A stretch of DNA of 64,000 bases from Catellatospora sp. KI3. Lineage in GTDB: Bacteria > Actinomycetota > Actinomycetes > Mycobacteriales > Micromonosporaceae. The notes under the pieces were generated by a model. The model was not told where the DNA came from, did no database searches, and worked only from the letters and a program-made list of their open reading frames with translations. How positions within the stretch are numbered: the first letter of the stretch is position 1; each line of letters opens with the position of its first letter. Both the position numbers and the translations under genes were made by a program. The stretch is taken from NCBI RefSeq assembly GCF_029948125.1, contig NZ_JASAMB010000012.1, forward strand, positions 1 to 64,000. The letters are read 5' to 3'. This document shows, piece after piece, positions 1 through 9,362 of this stretch.

Positions 1-430
1 GTTCGCGGATTCCCACCGAACGGAGCGGCGCCGACACTTGGGTGTGTGCGACGCGGTGCCCGTCGGCCCCGGCGTCGATGACGGGTGAGCATAGCATGAG
101 CATGACCGCCTGCGCGGTCGCTGCTCGCGGATGATTCCATTGTCACTGCCGTATTTGCGCTGGCGTTCCACTCAGGTTTCGGTGACGTTACCCCGAAATC
201 GAATGCGACCGCCCCGGCGGCCACAGCCGAACCTGCCGCAGGACCGGCCGAAGCCAGCCGCTCGGCCGGGCGTGATCGGTACGAGCCTCGCGCGGTGACA
301 CGGTTGCCCTCCCGAGCGCCATCATCGACAATTTTCGCAATCACACTGCACGAGGATGCGGAGTACTGGCGCTCGACGTCGCACCGTCGCCTATCGCCCG
401 GGGTCCGATGGAGCTGCGAGGAGGCTAACC
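1..430. other. Left edge, no gene recognised
   Basis: I see no convincing coding region here on either strand. The stretch is less G/C-biased by codon position than the genes that follow. Its right end holds the ribosome binding site (GAGGAGG, 418-424) of the phosphatase gene at 431. An open frame continues upstream of 431 but lacks its own ribosome binding site. Confidence 0.5.
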
Positions 431-1990
431 GTGCTGGATCCGGCGGCACCGGCCTCCGGAGACGACCCCTGCGCCAGCCGGGACAGCGAACAGGTCGCGG
501 CGCTGCCGGTGATCCGGGAACTGCTGGCGATGCTGCCGGGCGGCCATACCTGGCTCATGCCGGTACGCGCGCCCGACGGGCAGGTGTGCGACTTCCTCAC
601 CGCCGCCACGACCGAGTCGTCCGTCGACATAGCGGGGCGCGGCAGCCGGGAACGGATCGGCAGCCGGCTCTCGCAGCGCTACCCCGGCCTGGTCGGCGGT
701 GATCTGTGGCAGGCCTACCTCCGGGTGCTCGACACCGGGCAGCCGTGGTCGCAGCACGGGTTCGTGCACCAGGAGCAGCGCGGCGGGGTCCCGCAGACGT
801 CGGTCTTCGACGTGTCGGTGCAACCGCTGCGCGGCGGCCTGCTGGTCTCGTGGCACCGGGTCGACGAGGACCGGCGGCGCCTGGACCGCACCGAGGCGCT
901 GGGCAACCTGGGCTGGGTCGAGTACGACATGCTCACCGGCGTGAGCACGTGGTCGGCCGGCTTGTACCGCATCTTCGGACGCGATCCGGCCGACGGGCCG
1001 CTCGCACAGGCCGCGCAGGCCGCGCTGGTGCTGGACGAGGACCGGATGGTGGCCGCCGCGGCCTGGCACGACCTCGACGACGCCGGCCGCACCGACATCG
1101 TGGTCCGGATGCGGATCGCCGACCGGATCAGGCACCTGCGGGTGCTGGCCGAGATCACGTACGACATCGCCCGCAAGCCGCTGAAGATCTACGCGCTGGT
1201 CCAGGATGTCACGGCGTCGGCGGAGGCGAGTTCGGCCCTGGAGAAAGCCGGCGCCGAACTGCGCCGCCACCAGCTGTCGCTGCTGGCCGAGCAGCGCATC
1301 GCCGCCCAGCTGCAGCACATCATCCTGCCGGTGCCCGCCGAACCGTTCGACCTGGGCGGCCTGCGGGTGCTGGTGCAGTACCAGCCCGCCGAACGCCGCA
1401 GTCACGTCGGCGGCGACTGGTACCTGGCTCTGACCAGTCCGACCGGGACGACCGTGCTGGGCATCGGTGACGTGGTGGGGCACGGCATCGCCGCCGCCAA
1501 CACCATGGCCCAGATGCGCTACGCCCTCACCGCCTGGGTGAGTATCGGCATAACCGACCCCGACCGGCTCATCGGCAACCTGAACCAGCTCTGCCTGCAG
1601 CTGGACACCACCGGGACGGCGCTCGTCGCCCACATCGTGGAGACCAGTGTCGTCTGGGCGCACGCCGGACACCCGGGCCCGCTGCACGCGCGCGCCGGTT
1701 CGGTCACCGAGCTCGCCCATCCCCGTGGAGTGATGCTGGGTGTCCTGCCGGAGTTCTCCTACAGCACCGCCGAGCTGACCCTCATGGCCGGCGATCTGAT
1801 GCTGCTCTACACCGACGGGCTCATCGAGCATCCGCCGGCCGACCCGGACCAGCGGTTGGCTGACATCAAAGGTATTCTCGCCGGCATCTCCGCCGCGGGT
1901 CCCGACCAGCCGCTGTCGCGGCTGCAGGAGATGCTGCCAGGTGCCAGCCCCGACGACGACACCTGCGTGGTCGGCCTGCGCCTACGCTGA
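431..1990 (+). CDS. PAS-domain SpoIIE-type PP2C phosphatase
   Basis: A 519-residue soluble signalling protein predicted to dephosphorylate serine/threonine-phosphorylated STAS anti-anti-sigma proteins. Two PAS-like domains occupy roughly residues 25-145 and 150-265. A short helical linker follows (ending near LQHIILP), then the SpoIIE/PP2C catalytic domain from about 290 to the end. Metal-binding motifs are visible: GGDWY, GDVVGHG, LLYTDGLIEH and the terminal DDDTCVVGL. I chose the GTG at 431 because GAGGAGG lies six bases upstream; an in-frame ATG at 356 has no such site. No partner STAS or ATPase gene is adjacent, so its target is unknown. It belongs to the same broad class as the phosphatases at 55-59 kb. 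Confidence 0.88.
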   Translation: MLDPAAPASGDDPCASRDSEQVAALPVIRELLAMLPGGHTWLMPVRAPDGQVCDFLTAATTESSVDIAGRGSRERIGSRLSQRYPGLVGGDLWQAYLRVLDTGQPWSQHGFVHQEQRGGVPQTSVFDVSVQPLRGGLLVSWHRVDEDRRRLDRTEALGNLGWVEYDMLTGVSTWSAGLYRIFGRDPADGPLAQAAQAALVLDEDRMVAAAAWHDLDDAGRTDIVVRMRIADRIRHLRVLAEITYDIARKPLKIYALVQDVTASAEASSALEKAGAELRRHQLSLLAEQRIAAQLQHIILPVPAEPFDLGGLRVLVQYQPAERRSHVGGDWYLALTSPTGTTVLGIGDVVGHGIAAANTMAQMRYALTAWVSIGITDPDRLIGNLNQLCLQLDTTGTALVAHIVETSVVWAHAGHPGPLHARAGSVTELAHPRGVMLGVLPEFSYSTAELTLMAGDLMLLYTDGLIEHPPADPDQRLADIKGILAGISAAGPDQPLSRLQEMLPGASPDDDTCVVGLRLR

Positions 1991-2170
1991 CGTCCCTTGA
2001 CGCCGGGGCTGTCCTGTCGCGGCCCGAGCGAGTCCGACGTACGCGCACGTCATGCCAGACAGCGGCGATGGCCCCCGCCTCAGGCCGATCCGCCGACAGC
2101 CCACCTGCGGACAGCCACGATGTATGTCAATATAGCCATGGCTTGACTCCTACCCACTGAGGGGCGCGCA

Positions 2171-4258
2171 ATGATCGCTTGGAGAAGAGGCATGGCCTGG
2201 GCCGCGGTGCTGACGCTGGCCTGGGGCGGGCTGGCCGTGACGCCGGTCGCGGCGAGCCCGCTGCCGGATCCGCCGTCGAACCCGTGGCAGCAGCGGCACT
2301 GGCCGCAGACGCAGCCGTGGCAACGGCAGCAGGCCCAGCCCCAGATGCTCGCGGCGGACGCGCCGCGACCGATCGACCAGCAGAACTTCGAGCAACCCGA
2401 CACCATGACCTGGGACGACTACCGGCCCGTCCCCGGCACGAACTGGGCCAACCCGGCCGTGCGCGGCTCGGTGCGCACCTTCAAGGGCGCGCTCGTGCTG
2501 GTGGACTATCCGAACCAGCCCTTCGTCGTCACGCGGCCGGCGAACTCCACCATCTACGGCAATCCGACGAGCGTGCAGAACCTGCCCCGGACGCAGGTGC
2601 CGCAGTTCTACAAGGACTTCCTCAACACGCCGAGCCAGCTCAACCACGGCCACACCATCCACGAGTACTGGATGGAGGACTCCGGCGGCCGGTACGGGAT
2701 CGAGCTCGGGGCCTTCGGCGTCTACCAGATGCCCGCCAAGAGCCACCAGTACGGCATCGACAGCTTCCAGCGCGGCTCGGGCTGTCCGAGCGGCGACTCC
2801 TGCCAGCGCGACCTGCGCACCGACGCCCGCGCCGCCTGGGTCGCCGCCGTCGGCAGTGCCGTGGTCGCGCAGTACGACTTCGTCTTCTACCTCAGCGCCG
2901 GGCAGGACGAGTCGTCGACCTGGCAGGAGTTCGGCGAGATGAAGTTCGCCACGAAGGAGAGCGTCACCGACGCCTGGGGCCCGCCGGACACGGCACTGCC
3001 CAACTGGAACTACACCCGGTACATCGAGTGGACCTCCTGGCAGGCGTCGGCCAACATCTGGCCGAACGCCGTCACCGGCAGCTCCACCCAGGCCGAGAGC
3101 TCCGGCATGGCGGTCTACGCCCACGAGTTCAGCCACATCCTCGGCATCGCCGACAACTACAACAACCCGTACTCGACCCCGGCCCGGCGCGCCTACAGCG
3201 GCCCCTGGGAGATGCTCGACCGGGGCACGTTCAACGGTCCAGGCGGGCCGCACAGCCGCTGGCTCATCCCGGCCACGGGCGGCGCCAGCATGGGCGCGCA
3301 GCACATGCTGCGCAACAAGATCAAGCTCGGGATCATCGACGAGCGCAACGTGCTGCGGCTGTCCCGCAACGCCCTGGCAAGCTCCGGCCTCGTCGTCGCC
3401 CGGGTCACCGCCCGGGCCGTCCAGCCCGGCACGACCGGGCTCACCGGCCTGAACGTGGCCCTGGACGGCGGGGACCGCAGCGCCACCTGCAGCACCAGCA
3501 CCAACCCGAGGTGCGACGGCGGCGGGTACAACAACTACACCATCGAGGTCGTGGACCGGATGGGCTTCGACTCGTTCACCCCCGACTCCGGCGTGCTGCT
3601 GGCCAAGACGAAGAACGCCGACTCGGCCCCGTTCATCTGGACCATCGACGCCAACCCCCAGGACATCGACCAGACGGACTTCGTACGCCCCAACGGCACG
3701 CCGCAGAAGATGACCATCGGCGACTACCGGCAGCTGTCCGACGCGCTGTTCCACGCCGGCACCGACTCCGGCAGCGAGTACGAGTACATCGACACGGCCA
3801 ACCGGCTGCACGTGTACGTGCTCGACATCCAGCGCGACGGCGCCGGCGTCCTGTCCTACACCGTCGCCGTGCGCTCGCTCGACGGCGCGGGCCAGCACGT
3901 GCGCGGCGTGTCCGTGGCCCCGGCCACCGCGACCGCACCCCCGGCCGACGGCTGGACCACCTGCACGCTGACGCTCCAGAACACCGGCGTGGCCGGGACC
4001 GTGCCATCGGGCCACCCGGAGAGCGTGACCTCATACGTCGCCGCGGACGTATACCGGATCTCGGCGACGACCACCAGCACCGGATGGACGACCGCCCTGC
4101 CGGCGACCGTGGTCACGGCCAAGTTCGGTCAGAGCGTGCCGGTGCAGGTCCACGCCAAGCGCGGCGCGGGCGCCGGAGCGACCGCACAGATCAAGGTGAC
4201 CGCGACCTCGGAGAGCAACCAGACGAAGACCGCCACCGCGACCTGCAGCATCGCCTAG
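2171..4258 (+). CDS. Secreted M6-family-like zinc metalloprotease
   Basis: A 695-residue exported protein. The N-terminus (MIAWRRG followed by a hydrophobic stretch to about residue 28) is a signal peptide. A Pro/Gln-rich linker follows, then a catalytic domain with the zinc motif HEFSH at residues 318-322, followed by ILGIADNY, as in immune-inhibitor-A/M6-type peptidases. The C-terminal third resembles a beta-sandwich (alpha-galactosidase NEW3/CARDB-like) and has few catalytic features. The start ATG follows GAGGGGCG at a good distance. It is likely a broad extracellular protease. It is the first of five secreted protease genes in the window and is followed by a strong bidirectional hairpin. 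Confidence 0.85.
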   Translation: MIAWRRGMAWAAVLTLAWGGLAVTPVAASPLPDPPSNPWQQRHWPQTQPWQRQQAQPQMLAADAPRPIDQQNFEQPDTMTWDDYRPVPGTNWANPAVRGSVRTFKGALVLVDYPNQPFVVTRPANSTIYGNPTSVQNLPRTQVPQFYKDFLNTPSQLNHGHTIHEYWMEDSGGRYGIELGAFGVYQMPAKSHQYGIDSFQRGSGCPSGDSCQRDLRTDARAAWVAAVGSAVVAQYDFVFYLSAGQDESSTWQEFGEMKFATKESVTDAWGPPDTALPNWNYTRYIEWTSWQASANIWPNAVTGSSTQAESSGMAVYAHEFSHILGIADNYNNPYSTPARRAYSGPWEMLDRGTFNGPGGPHSRWLIPATGGASMGAQHMLRNKIKLGIIDERNVLRLSRNALASSGLVVARVTARAVQPGTTGLTGLNVALDGGDRSATCSTSTNPRCDGGGYNNYTIEVVDRMGFDSFTPDSGVLLAKTKNADSAPFIWTIDANPQDIDQTDFVRPNGTPQKMTIGDYRQLSDALFHAGTDSGSEYEYIDTANRLHVYVLDIQRDGAGVLSYTVAVRSLDGAGQHVRGVSVAPATATAPPADGWTTCTLTLQNTGVAGTVPSGHPESVTSYVAADVYRISATTTSTGWTTALPATVVTAKFGQSVPVQVHAKRGAGAGATAQIKVTATSESNQTKTATATCSIA

Positions 4259-4279
4259 GGTCTCCGGCGAGCGGTGAAC

Positions 4280-4328
4280 GGATGCGGCGGGAGGCGGCCC
4301 AGCCGAGTGGGCCTCTCCCGCCGCATCC
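4280..4328. terminator. Bidirectional hairpin terminator
   Basis: A 14-bp perfect stem (4280-4293 pairs with 4315-4328, GGATGCGGCGGGAG with its complement) sits between the convergent ends of the metalloprotease and hydrolase genes. There is no clear U-tract, which is usual for actinobacterial terminators. Confidence 0.75.
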
Positions 4329-4365
4329 GGTTCGGCGGCCTCACCGGCGGTGAGCGGCTGGTCCG

Positions 4366-5484
4366 TCAGGTGCCGAGGCGGCGGGAGCCGGTCCGGCCGT
4401 CGAGATTCCAGCGCAGGTCGAGGCGGCAGTCCGGGGCCGCCTGGAACTGCGCGACGCCCTGCAGGTGCGCACCGGCGAACCGCTCCTGCGCCGGGGTCAG
4501 GTCCACCTGCGGCGGTTTCAGGTCGTCGCCGACCCGGGTGCGGCCCAGCGGCACCGGCAGCTGCGTGGACAGGAACAACGCGACCAGGTCCGCCATCGCA
4601 CCACCGACCAGCGGGCACGGGCCGCGCAGCGCCGAGCCCGTGTCCGCCGCGCGCAGGTAGTCGAAGTGCTCGCCCTGGTACACGGCCGCGTAGCGGGGCT
4701 GGGGCAGGCCGTCCCAGACCTTCGTCGGCTGGTCCAGGTCCTCGAAGACCAGGCCGAGGCCGTCCCCGTCGGCCCAGGCGAAGAACGTCGGCCGGCCGAT
4801 CGCGGTGAGCACCGCCTGCCGGTCGTTCAGCTCCGCGTACGGCGCGCCGAGGCTGGCGAACGCCGCGAACGCCGGGTTGGCCGCCATCACCCGCGAGCCC
4901 AGGACCCCGCCGTAGGAGTGGCCGACCACCGCGGTGGACTCGGCACGCGCGTCGACCCAGCGCCGGTGCTCCCACTGGGTGCGCACCCAGGCCAGGTCCG
5001 CGCCCGCGTCGGCGATGGCGGGGTCGTCGGCGCCCTGCGACAGGACCGCGGTGTGGCTGGGCACGACCACGACGTACCCGCATCGGGCCAGCACCGCCGC
5101 GAACCGCTCCCAGCGCGCGTGGTAACCGGTGTTCGGCACGCCCGTCGGCGGCTGCCCGTGCAGGAACAGCACCACCGGCCACTTCGTCAGGCACAGTTTG
5201 AGCATCGGGGCGTCCGCGGTCGCGCCGTCGTAGCTCGGGTAGTACACGCGCAGGTCGCGCGGCGTGCCATGGGCGGCCGTGGTCAGGTCCTGCACACCCC
5301 AGAACACGGGGCGGCCGATGTCGGGATTCCAGGTGACGCCCCCGGACTCGGCCGGATCCTCCGGGCAGCTGTCAGCCGCCGCCTCGATCGCCTCCCGGCA
5401 GCCCGGCAGCAGCGTCAGCGCCGCGAGCCCGCCGAGGCCCGCCAGGGCCCGTCGCCGGGACAGCCCGGCCGCAGTGTCCGCCAT
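4366..5484 (-). CDS. Tat-exported lipoprotein alpha/beta hydrolase
   Basis: A 372-residue protein beginning MADTAAGLSRRRALAGLGG. This is a twin-arginine signal followed by a hydrophobic core and a lipobox ending in LLPGC, so it is probably a lipid-anchored exported enzyme. The nucleophile elbow GHSYGG lies near residues 188-193, and an FLHGQPP oxyanion-type motif precedes it. The fold resembles PAF-acetylhydrolase/chlorophyllase-like esterases; the substrate cannot be told from sequence. The reading frame stays open far upstream, but the Tat signal fixes the start at 5484. It is divergent from the gene at 5644 and convergent with the M6 protease. Confidence 0.82.
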   Translation of the reverse strand: MADTAAGLSRRRALAGLGGLAALTLLPGCREAIEAAADSCPEDPAESGGVTWNPDIGRPVFWGVQDLTTAAHGTPRDLRVYYPSYDGATADAPMLKLCLTKWPVVLFLHGQPPTGVPNTGYHARWERFAAVLARCGYVVVVPSHTAVLSQGADDPAIADAGADLAWVRTQWEHRRWVDARAESTAVVGHSYGGVLGSRVMAANPAFAAFASLGAPYAELNDRQAVLTAIGRPTFFAWADGDGLGLVFEDLDQPTKVWDGLPQPRYAAVYQGEHFDYLRAADTGSALRGPCPLVGGAMADLVALFLSTQLPVPLGRTRVGDDLKPPQVDLTPAQERFAGAHLQGVAQFQAAPDCRLDLRWNLDGRTGSRRLGT

Positions 5485-5643
5485 CGACCGAGCATGCGGC
5501 CGCGGCAGGCGCCGCACTGTGCGGTGGGCGACTGCCACCGCTTCGGCTATCCGACACTCGAAGCGGTACCCGCGAGCGCGGCGGCACGTTCTGCCGACCG
5601 CGTGCGGGCACGGGGCGGTTCGAACCGTTGGTACGCTTCCCCG

Positions 5644-6087
5644 ATGCGTGACCCCCAGACGCTGCGCGAGGCACTTCCCGGCCGATGGCGGGTCCTGGCG
5701 ACGACCTTCCCGATGTGGCGGTCGGGGCGCAGGCTGCAACCGACGTTCCGGTACGGACTGGTCGCCGACGAGCCGCTCACCCTCAGCGACGAGGTCACCT
5801 ACCGCACCCGCGGCGGCGCCACGAAGCGGATCGTCGGCGTCGACCGCTTCGACCCGGCGACCGGCGTGTTCACCTGGCGCGGCCGGGGATGGCTGCTCGT
5901 GCTCAGCAGCCGGTGGCAGGTCGAACACCTCAGCGACGACCGGAACCTGATCGTGCTCTCGTTCGCACGATCCCTCGTCACCCCGGCGGGCCTGGACGTC
6001 ATCGGTCGGGACGGCGTGGAACACCCGAACGCCCGAGAGCGCATCCCCGTAGAGGCTCTCGTTCCGGAGCTGCACTGGTTGCCGTGA
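5644..6087 (+). CDS. Hypothetical lipocalin-like protein
   Basis: A 147-residue cytoplasmic protein with no signal peptide or membrane segment. Alternating strand-like segments with many Trp and Arg residues (GRWRVLATTFPMWRSG near the N-terminus, FTWRGRGWLLVLSSRWQVEH in the middle) suggest a small beta-barrel of lipocalin-like type. I do not recognise a named family. The ATG at 5644 is the first plausible start after the divergent promoter region. The P450 gene starts 25 bases after its stop, so the two are probably co-transcribed. A ligand-binding or carrier role is possible but unproven. Confidence 0.7.
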   Translation: MRDPQTLREALPGRWRVLATTFPMWRSGRRLQPTFRYGLVADEPLTLSDEVTYRTRGGATKRIVGVDRFDPATGVFTWRGRGWLLVLSSRWQVEHLSDDRNLIVLSFARSLVTPAGLDVIGRDGVEHPNARERIPVEALVPELHWLP

Positions 6088-6112
6088 CATCCGTCCCGGA
6101 CAATCTCCGGAC

Positions 6113-7528
6113 GTGACCGTAGGCCAACCACCGCCGATCGTCCCGGGCATTCCGCTGCTGGGCAACGCATTGCAGATGATGGGCGACGTCCAGCAGTTCC
6201 TCGTCGACTCCTACCTGGACCTCGGTCCGGTGTTCCGGGTACGCGCCCTTAACCAGGCATTCGTCATCATGGCCGGGGCGGCCGCCAACCGTTTCCTGGT
6301 CGAACACGGCGAACAGGTGTTCACCAGCGAGGAGAGCTTCGGCGGACTCGATCGGGAGTTCGGCATGCGGGTCCACGTGCTTCGCGGCCGCCCGCACCGG
6401 CATCTGCGCAGACTGCTCGCCACCGGCCTGTCCCGCGACCTGCTCGCCGCGCGCTGGGAGCAGGTCGCCGACGAGACCGAACGGATCCTCGACGACTGGG
6501 CGAACCGGCCCGCGCTGCCCGTGGTCGACGCGTGCCAGCGGCTCGCCGCGGCCCAGCTGTCCATCGCCTACACCGGTGCGAGTTCGGCCGCCCGGTTCCA
6601 GACGCTGCGATCGGCCTTCGAGCTCGTCCTCGACGTCACCATCGCCGGGAAGTGGCCGACCGCGGCCCTGCGCTGGCCGGCCTACCGCCGAGCGCGCGCC
6701 GAGATCCACCGGTTCGCCCGCGCCGCGCTCGCCGAGCGGGCGGCCGGGCCGTCCGACGGCGTCCCTGACCTGCTCGACCTGGCACTCGACGCAGCCGACG
6801 AGCACGGCGTCCCGTACCCGCTGGACGTGCGGGCGGGGATGGCGCTGCAGGGATACTTCGCCGGTGTCAACACGGTGGCGTACCTCTACAGCTTCATGAT
6901 CGACGTGCTGCTGCGGAATCCCGGCGTGCTCGCTCGGGTCACCGACGAGGTCGACGCCGCCGGCCGAGCCGGTCGCCTCTCCTTCGACCGGCTGCGCGAC
7001 CTGCCCGTCCTGCACGGTCTGGTGCTGGAGACGCTGCGGGTCCACCCGCCGGCGCCCGGCTCCGCGCGGACCGCGGCGCAGGCGTTCGACTTCGCAGGTT
7101 TCCGCGTCGACCGAGGGCAGCGCGTACTCGTCGCCACCTGCGTGACCCATCAGCTGCCGGAGCACTTCCCCGATCCGCAGCGGTTCGACCTCGACCGGGA
7201 CTTCGCCGCCGCGCGCAACTCGGCGGTCTACGCGCCGTTCTCCGTCGGCGGCCACACCTGCCTCGGCGCCGGGATGACCCAGGTCCTGTCCGTGGCCACG
7301 ATCGCGATGCTGGTCCAGCGGCTGCGCCTGTCACCGACGCGACCGGGACGCCCGCTGCGGATCACGGCCACCCCCGGCCCGAACCCCGGCCGACGCTTCC
7401 GGATCCACGCTTCTCCTCGCGGCGCGACCGGCGGAGCACGCGGCACGCGATCGCCGGTCGCAGCGCCGCGAAACCTGCCGTTGCCAGGTGGCGCGGAAGG
7501 CGACGACCGCGTGGCACACCCGGCGTGA
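6113..7528 (+). CDS. Cytochrome P450
   Basis: A 471-residue cytosolic heme monooxygenase. The I-helix oxygen-binding segment reads FAGVNT, the K-helix motif is ETLR (Glu at about residue 306), and the heme-binding loop is FSVGGHTCLGAGM with the thiolate Cys at residue 383. The N-terminal proline-rich PPPIVPGIPLLGN resembles P450s of the CYP family type with eukaryote-like entry regions; no membrane anchor is seen. After the heme domain the C-terminus is Arg/Pro-rich and probably unstructured. The start is a GTG with only a weak ribosome binding site. No ferredoxin or ferredoxin reductase is adjacent, so electrons must come from elsewhere. It probably forms an operon with the preceding small gene. 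Confidence 0.9.
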   Translation: MTVGQPPPIVPGIPLLGNALQMMGDVQQFLVDSYLDLGPVFRVRALNQAFVIMAGAAANRFLVEHGEQVFTSEESFGGLDREFGMRVHVLRGRPHRHLRRLLATGLSRDLLAARWEQVADETERILDDWANRPALPVVDACQRLAAAQLSIAYTGASSAARFQTLRSAFELVLDVTIAGKWPTAALRWPAYRRARAEIHRFARAALAERAAGPSDGVPDLLDLALDAADEHGVPYPLDVRAGMALQGYFAGVNTVAYLYSFMIDVLLRNPGVLARVTDEVDAAGRAGRLSFDRLRDLPVLHGLVLETLRVHPPAPGSARTAAQAFDFAGFRVDRGQRVLVATCVTHQLPEHFPDPQRFDLDRDFAAARNSAVYAPFSVGGHTCLGAGMTQVLSVATIAMLVQRLRLSPTRPGRPLRITATPGPNPGRRFRIHASPRGATGGARGTRSPVAAPRNLPLPGGAEGDDRVAHPA

Positions 7529-7574
7529 AAACGGGCACGTCGGCCAGGTCCGCGCAGAACAGCGACGCGTCGAC

Positions 7575-7609
7575 CGGCGGGGACGGCCGCCGAAGCGCCG
7601 TCCCCGCCG
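7575..7609. terminator. Hairpin between P450 and snapalysin genes
   Basis: A 12-bp perfect stem (CGGCGGGGACGG at 7575-7586 with its complement at 7598-7609) lies between two convergent genes and can stop transcription from both sides. Confidence 0.6.
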
Positions 7610-7645
7610 GGCGGCGGGCGGTGGCCGCCGGGTGGCGGCCTGCGG

Positions 7646-8200
7646 TCAGGCGCCGTCCTGGCGCCAGCCGGCGGTGACCAGCGCACCGCTGGTGAACAGG
7701 CTGTTGACCTTGGTGATCTCCTGGGCGTTGGGGAAGGCGCTGGTGCACGAGGTGCCGGCGCTGCTGCCGGACATCAGCTCGGAGCACACGCCGGTGCGCC
7801 GGTCGGGCAGGCCGAGGATGTGGCCGAGCTCGTGAGCCGCGATACGGGTCGGGTTGTGGCCCTCGACGGTGGCCTGGCGGCCCATGTACACGGTGCCGCT
7901 GCCCAGGGAGTTGACGTAGGCGCGCGGCCAGTTGTTGTCGGCGTAGACGCGGATGTCGACCGGGTGGCCGGCGGTCCACCGCTCCAGGCGTACGTTGCCT
8001 ACCCGGGCGTTCCAGTTGGCCGCGCCCTGGTGCACCGCGGTGACGAACTCGGCGGCCTGGCTGGCGTCGTAGTAGAGCACCCGCACGGCGGCGGGCGCGG
8101 GGGCCGCGGTGGCGGCGCCGACGCCGAGGAGCTGGCCGGTCAGGGCCATCGCGATCGTGGCGAGGGTGGCCACAGTGATCCGTTTGAGGTGAGATCTCAT
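7646..8200 (-). CDS. Snapalysin-type secreted zinc protease (M7)
   Basis: A 184-residue small secreted protease. A signal peptide spans roughly residues 1-33 (ends ATAAPAPAA). The zinc motif is AAHELGHILGLPD at residues 121-133, giving the HExxHxxGxxD ligand set typical of snapalysins, with a Met-turn LMSG just after it. Cysteines at about 139 and 152 may form the disulfide known in the family. The length matches short snapalysins that lack a large propeptide. The start at 8200 (MRSHLKR) is chosen because it gives a clean signal peptide. It is transcribed divergently from the lectin-repeat gene, with about 50 bases between the starts, so shared regulation is plausible. Confidence 0.9.
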   Translation of the reverse strand: MRSHLKRITVATLATIAMALTGQLLGVGAATAAPAPAAVRVLYYDASQAAEFVTAVHQGAANWNARVGNVRLERWTAGHPVDIRVYADNNWPRAYVNSLGSGTVYMGRQATVEGHNPTRIAAHELGHILGLPDRRTGVCSELMSGSSAGTSCTSAFPNAQEITKVNSLFTSGALVTAGWRQDGA

Positions 8201-8252
8201 GCCCACAGACGATGCCGCATCACGGCTTGCGAAGCAATGGAACACTATCGAT

Positions 8253-9254
8253 ATGATGACAGTTCGAAAGCGCCGGCTGTCGGTACTGCTCACGGTGCTG
8301 GTCGCCGCCGTAGCCCTGGTGGTCGACGCCGCTCCGGCGCAGGCCGGTGCGGCCGAGGCGGTCAACCGGTGCGACCAGGGCCTGGTGCCCGAGATCGACA
8401 CCACCGTCACCGTACGCGCCAACGGCGGCGGCAGCTTCCCCGCCGAGGCCGCGCCCCGCAACCTCATCGAGCAGGGTGACGTCTTCTACGTCATCCCACT
8501 TACCGGACCGGGCATGTCGACCGCGAACATGGGCGGCGGCACGGGCAGCTACGGCCCTGACGGCAACGGCCAACCCGCGCCGAGCGGCTGGCCCTTCCCC
8601 GGCTTCGCCCAGTACTCCTCGGTGCTGCGCTTCAACAACAACCCGGCCGGCTGGGTCGGCAACCCGGCCGCGGCGACGGGTTTCAACAGGTGCGTGCGCT
8701 GGTTCGACAGCTTCCCGATGCGGCTGCTGTTCTACGTCAACGACACCTACCAAGCGGACAACAGCGGCGGGTGGGACTTCCGCATCCTCGTCTACAAGGC
8801 CAGCGCCGTGGCGACGACCGCCATGGACAACTGCTGGCACGCGCGTGCCCCGCAAGCGGCAGAGACGATCTTCATCCAGGGCAACGGCGGAGGGAGCTTC
8901 CCCAGCGGCGGCAACCCGCCCAACGCCATCGCGGCGGGCAACGTCTTCAGCGTCTCCGCCTCCTACTGGGACAAGGTCGGCATGGGCTGGGGCGCTCCGT
9001 CTGTCGGACCCTACGGCGACAGCATCCCGGCGCCCGGCAACTGGCCCTTCCCGCAGATGCTGCAGTACTCGGCGATCCAGCGCTTCAACAACAATCCGGG
9101 AGGCTGGGTCGGCAATCCCGAGCAGGCGGCCCTCTTCGGCGGCTGCCATGTGTGGACCAGTTCCCTCCCGGTGCGGCTGCTGTTCTACGTCAACGACACA
9201 TACACCGGCGACAACTCGGGGGCGTGGCGCTTCGACGTCCGCGTGTACCGGTAG
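8253..9254 (+). CDS. Secreted protein with two PA-IL/LecA-like lectin repeats
   Basis: A roughly 333-residue exported protein. Its signal peptide ends near AAPAQAGA, and two homologous repeats of about 140 residues follow. Each repeat carries GNGGGSFP/ANGGGSFP, a GPYG/GPDG turn, a WPFP segment, RFNNNP.GWVGNP, and the closing motif YVNDTY..DNSG.W. The closing motif resembles the calcium/galactose site of Pseudomonas LecA (Asp, Thr, Asn, Asn in an ND..TY..NNSG arrangement), as does the GDV strand early in each repeat. I infer a calcium-dependent galactophilic-type lectin with two binding sites; the similarity is remote and comes from memory. Two adjacent ATG codons (8253, 8256) can start it. 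It is divergent from the snapalysin gene. Confidence 0.72.
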   Translation: MMTVRKRRLSVLLTVLVAAVALVVDAAPAQAGAAEAVNRCDQGLVPEIDTTVTVRANGGGSFPAEAAPRNLIEQGDVFYVIPLTGPGMSTANMGGGTGSYGPDGNGQPAPSGWPFPGFAQYSSVLRFNNNPAGWVGNPAAATGFNRCVRWFDSFPMRLLFYVNDTYQADNSGGWDFRILVYKASAVATTAMDNCWHARAPQAAETIFIQGNGGGSFPSGGNPPNAIAAGNVFSVSASYWDKVGMGWGAPSVGPYGDSIPAPGNWPFPQMLQYSAIQRFNNNPGGWVGNPEQAALFGGCHVWTSSLPVRLLFYVNDTYTGDNSGAWRFDVRVYR

Positions 9255-9295
9255 ATCTGAGGGTCTCGGCGTGCGCTGCGACGGTGGTTCGCCAC

Positions 9296-9344
9296 CGGCA
9301 GGCACCGGCCGGAAGCCCGATGGGCTTCCGGCCGGTGCCTGCCG
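9296..9344. terminator. Very long perfect bidirectional terminator hairpin
   Basis: A 23-bp perfectly paired stem (9296-9318 with 9322-9344) closes on a three-base loop between the convergent lectin and ricin-protease genes. This is one of the strongest hairpins in the window. Confidence 0.85.
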
Positions 9345-9362
9345 ACGAGTCCGGGCGGCCTG

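Noticed and set aside
8199-8252. Longer N-terminus for the lectin-repeat protein (start at 8199)
   Set aside because: It would put a charged non-signal region before the signal peptide, and it would overlap the divergent snapalysin start region.
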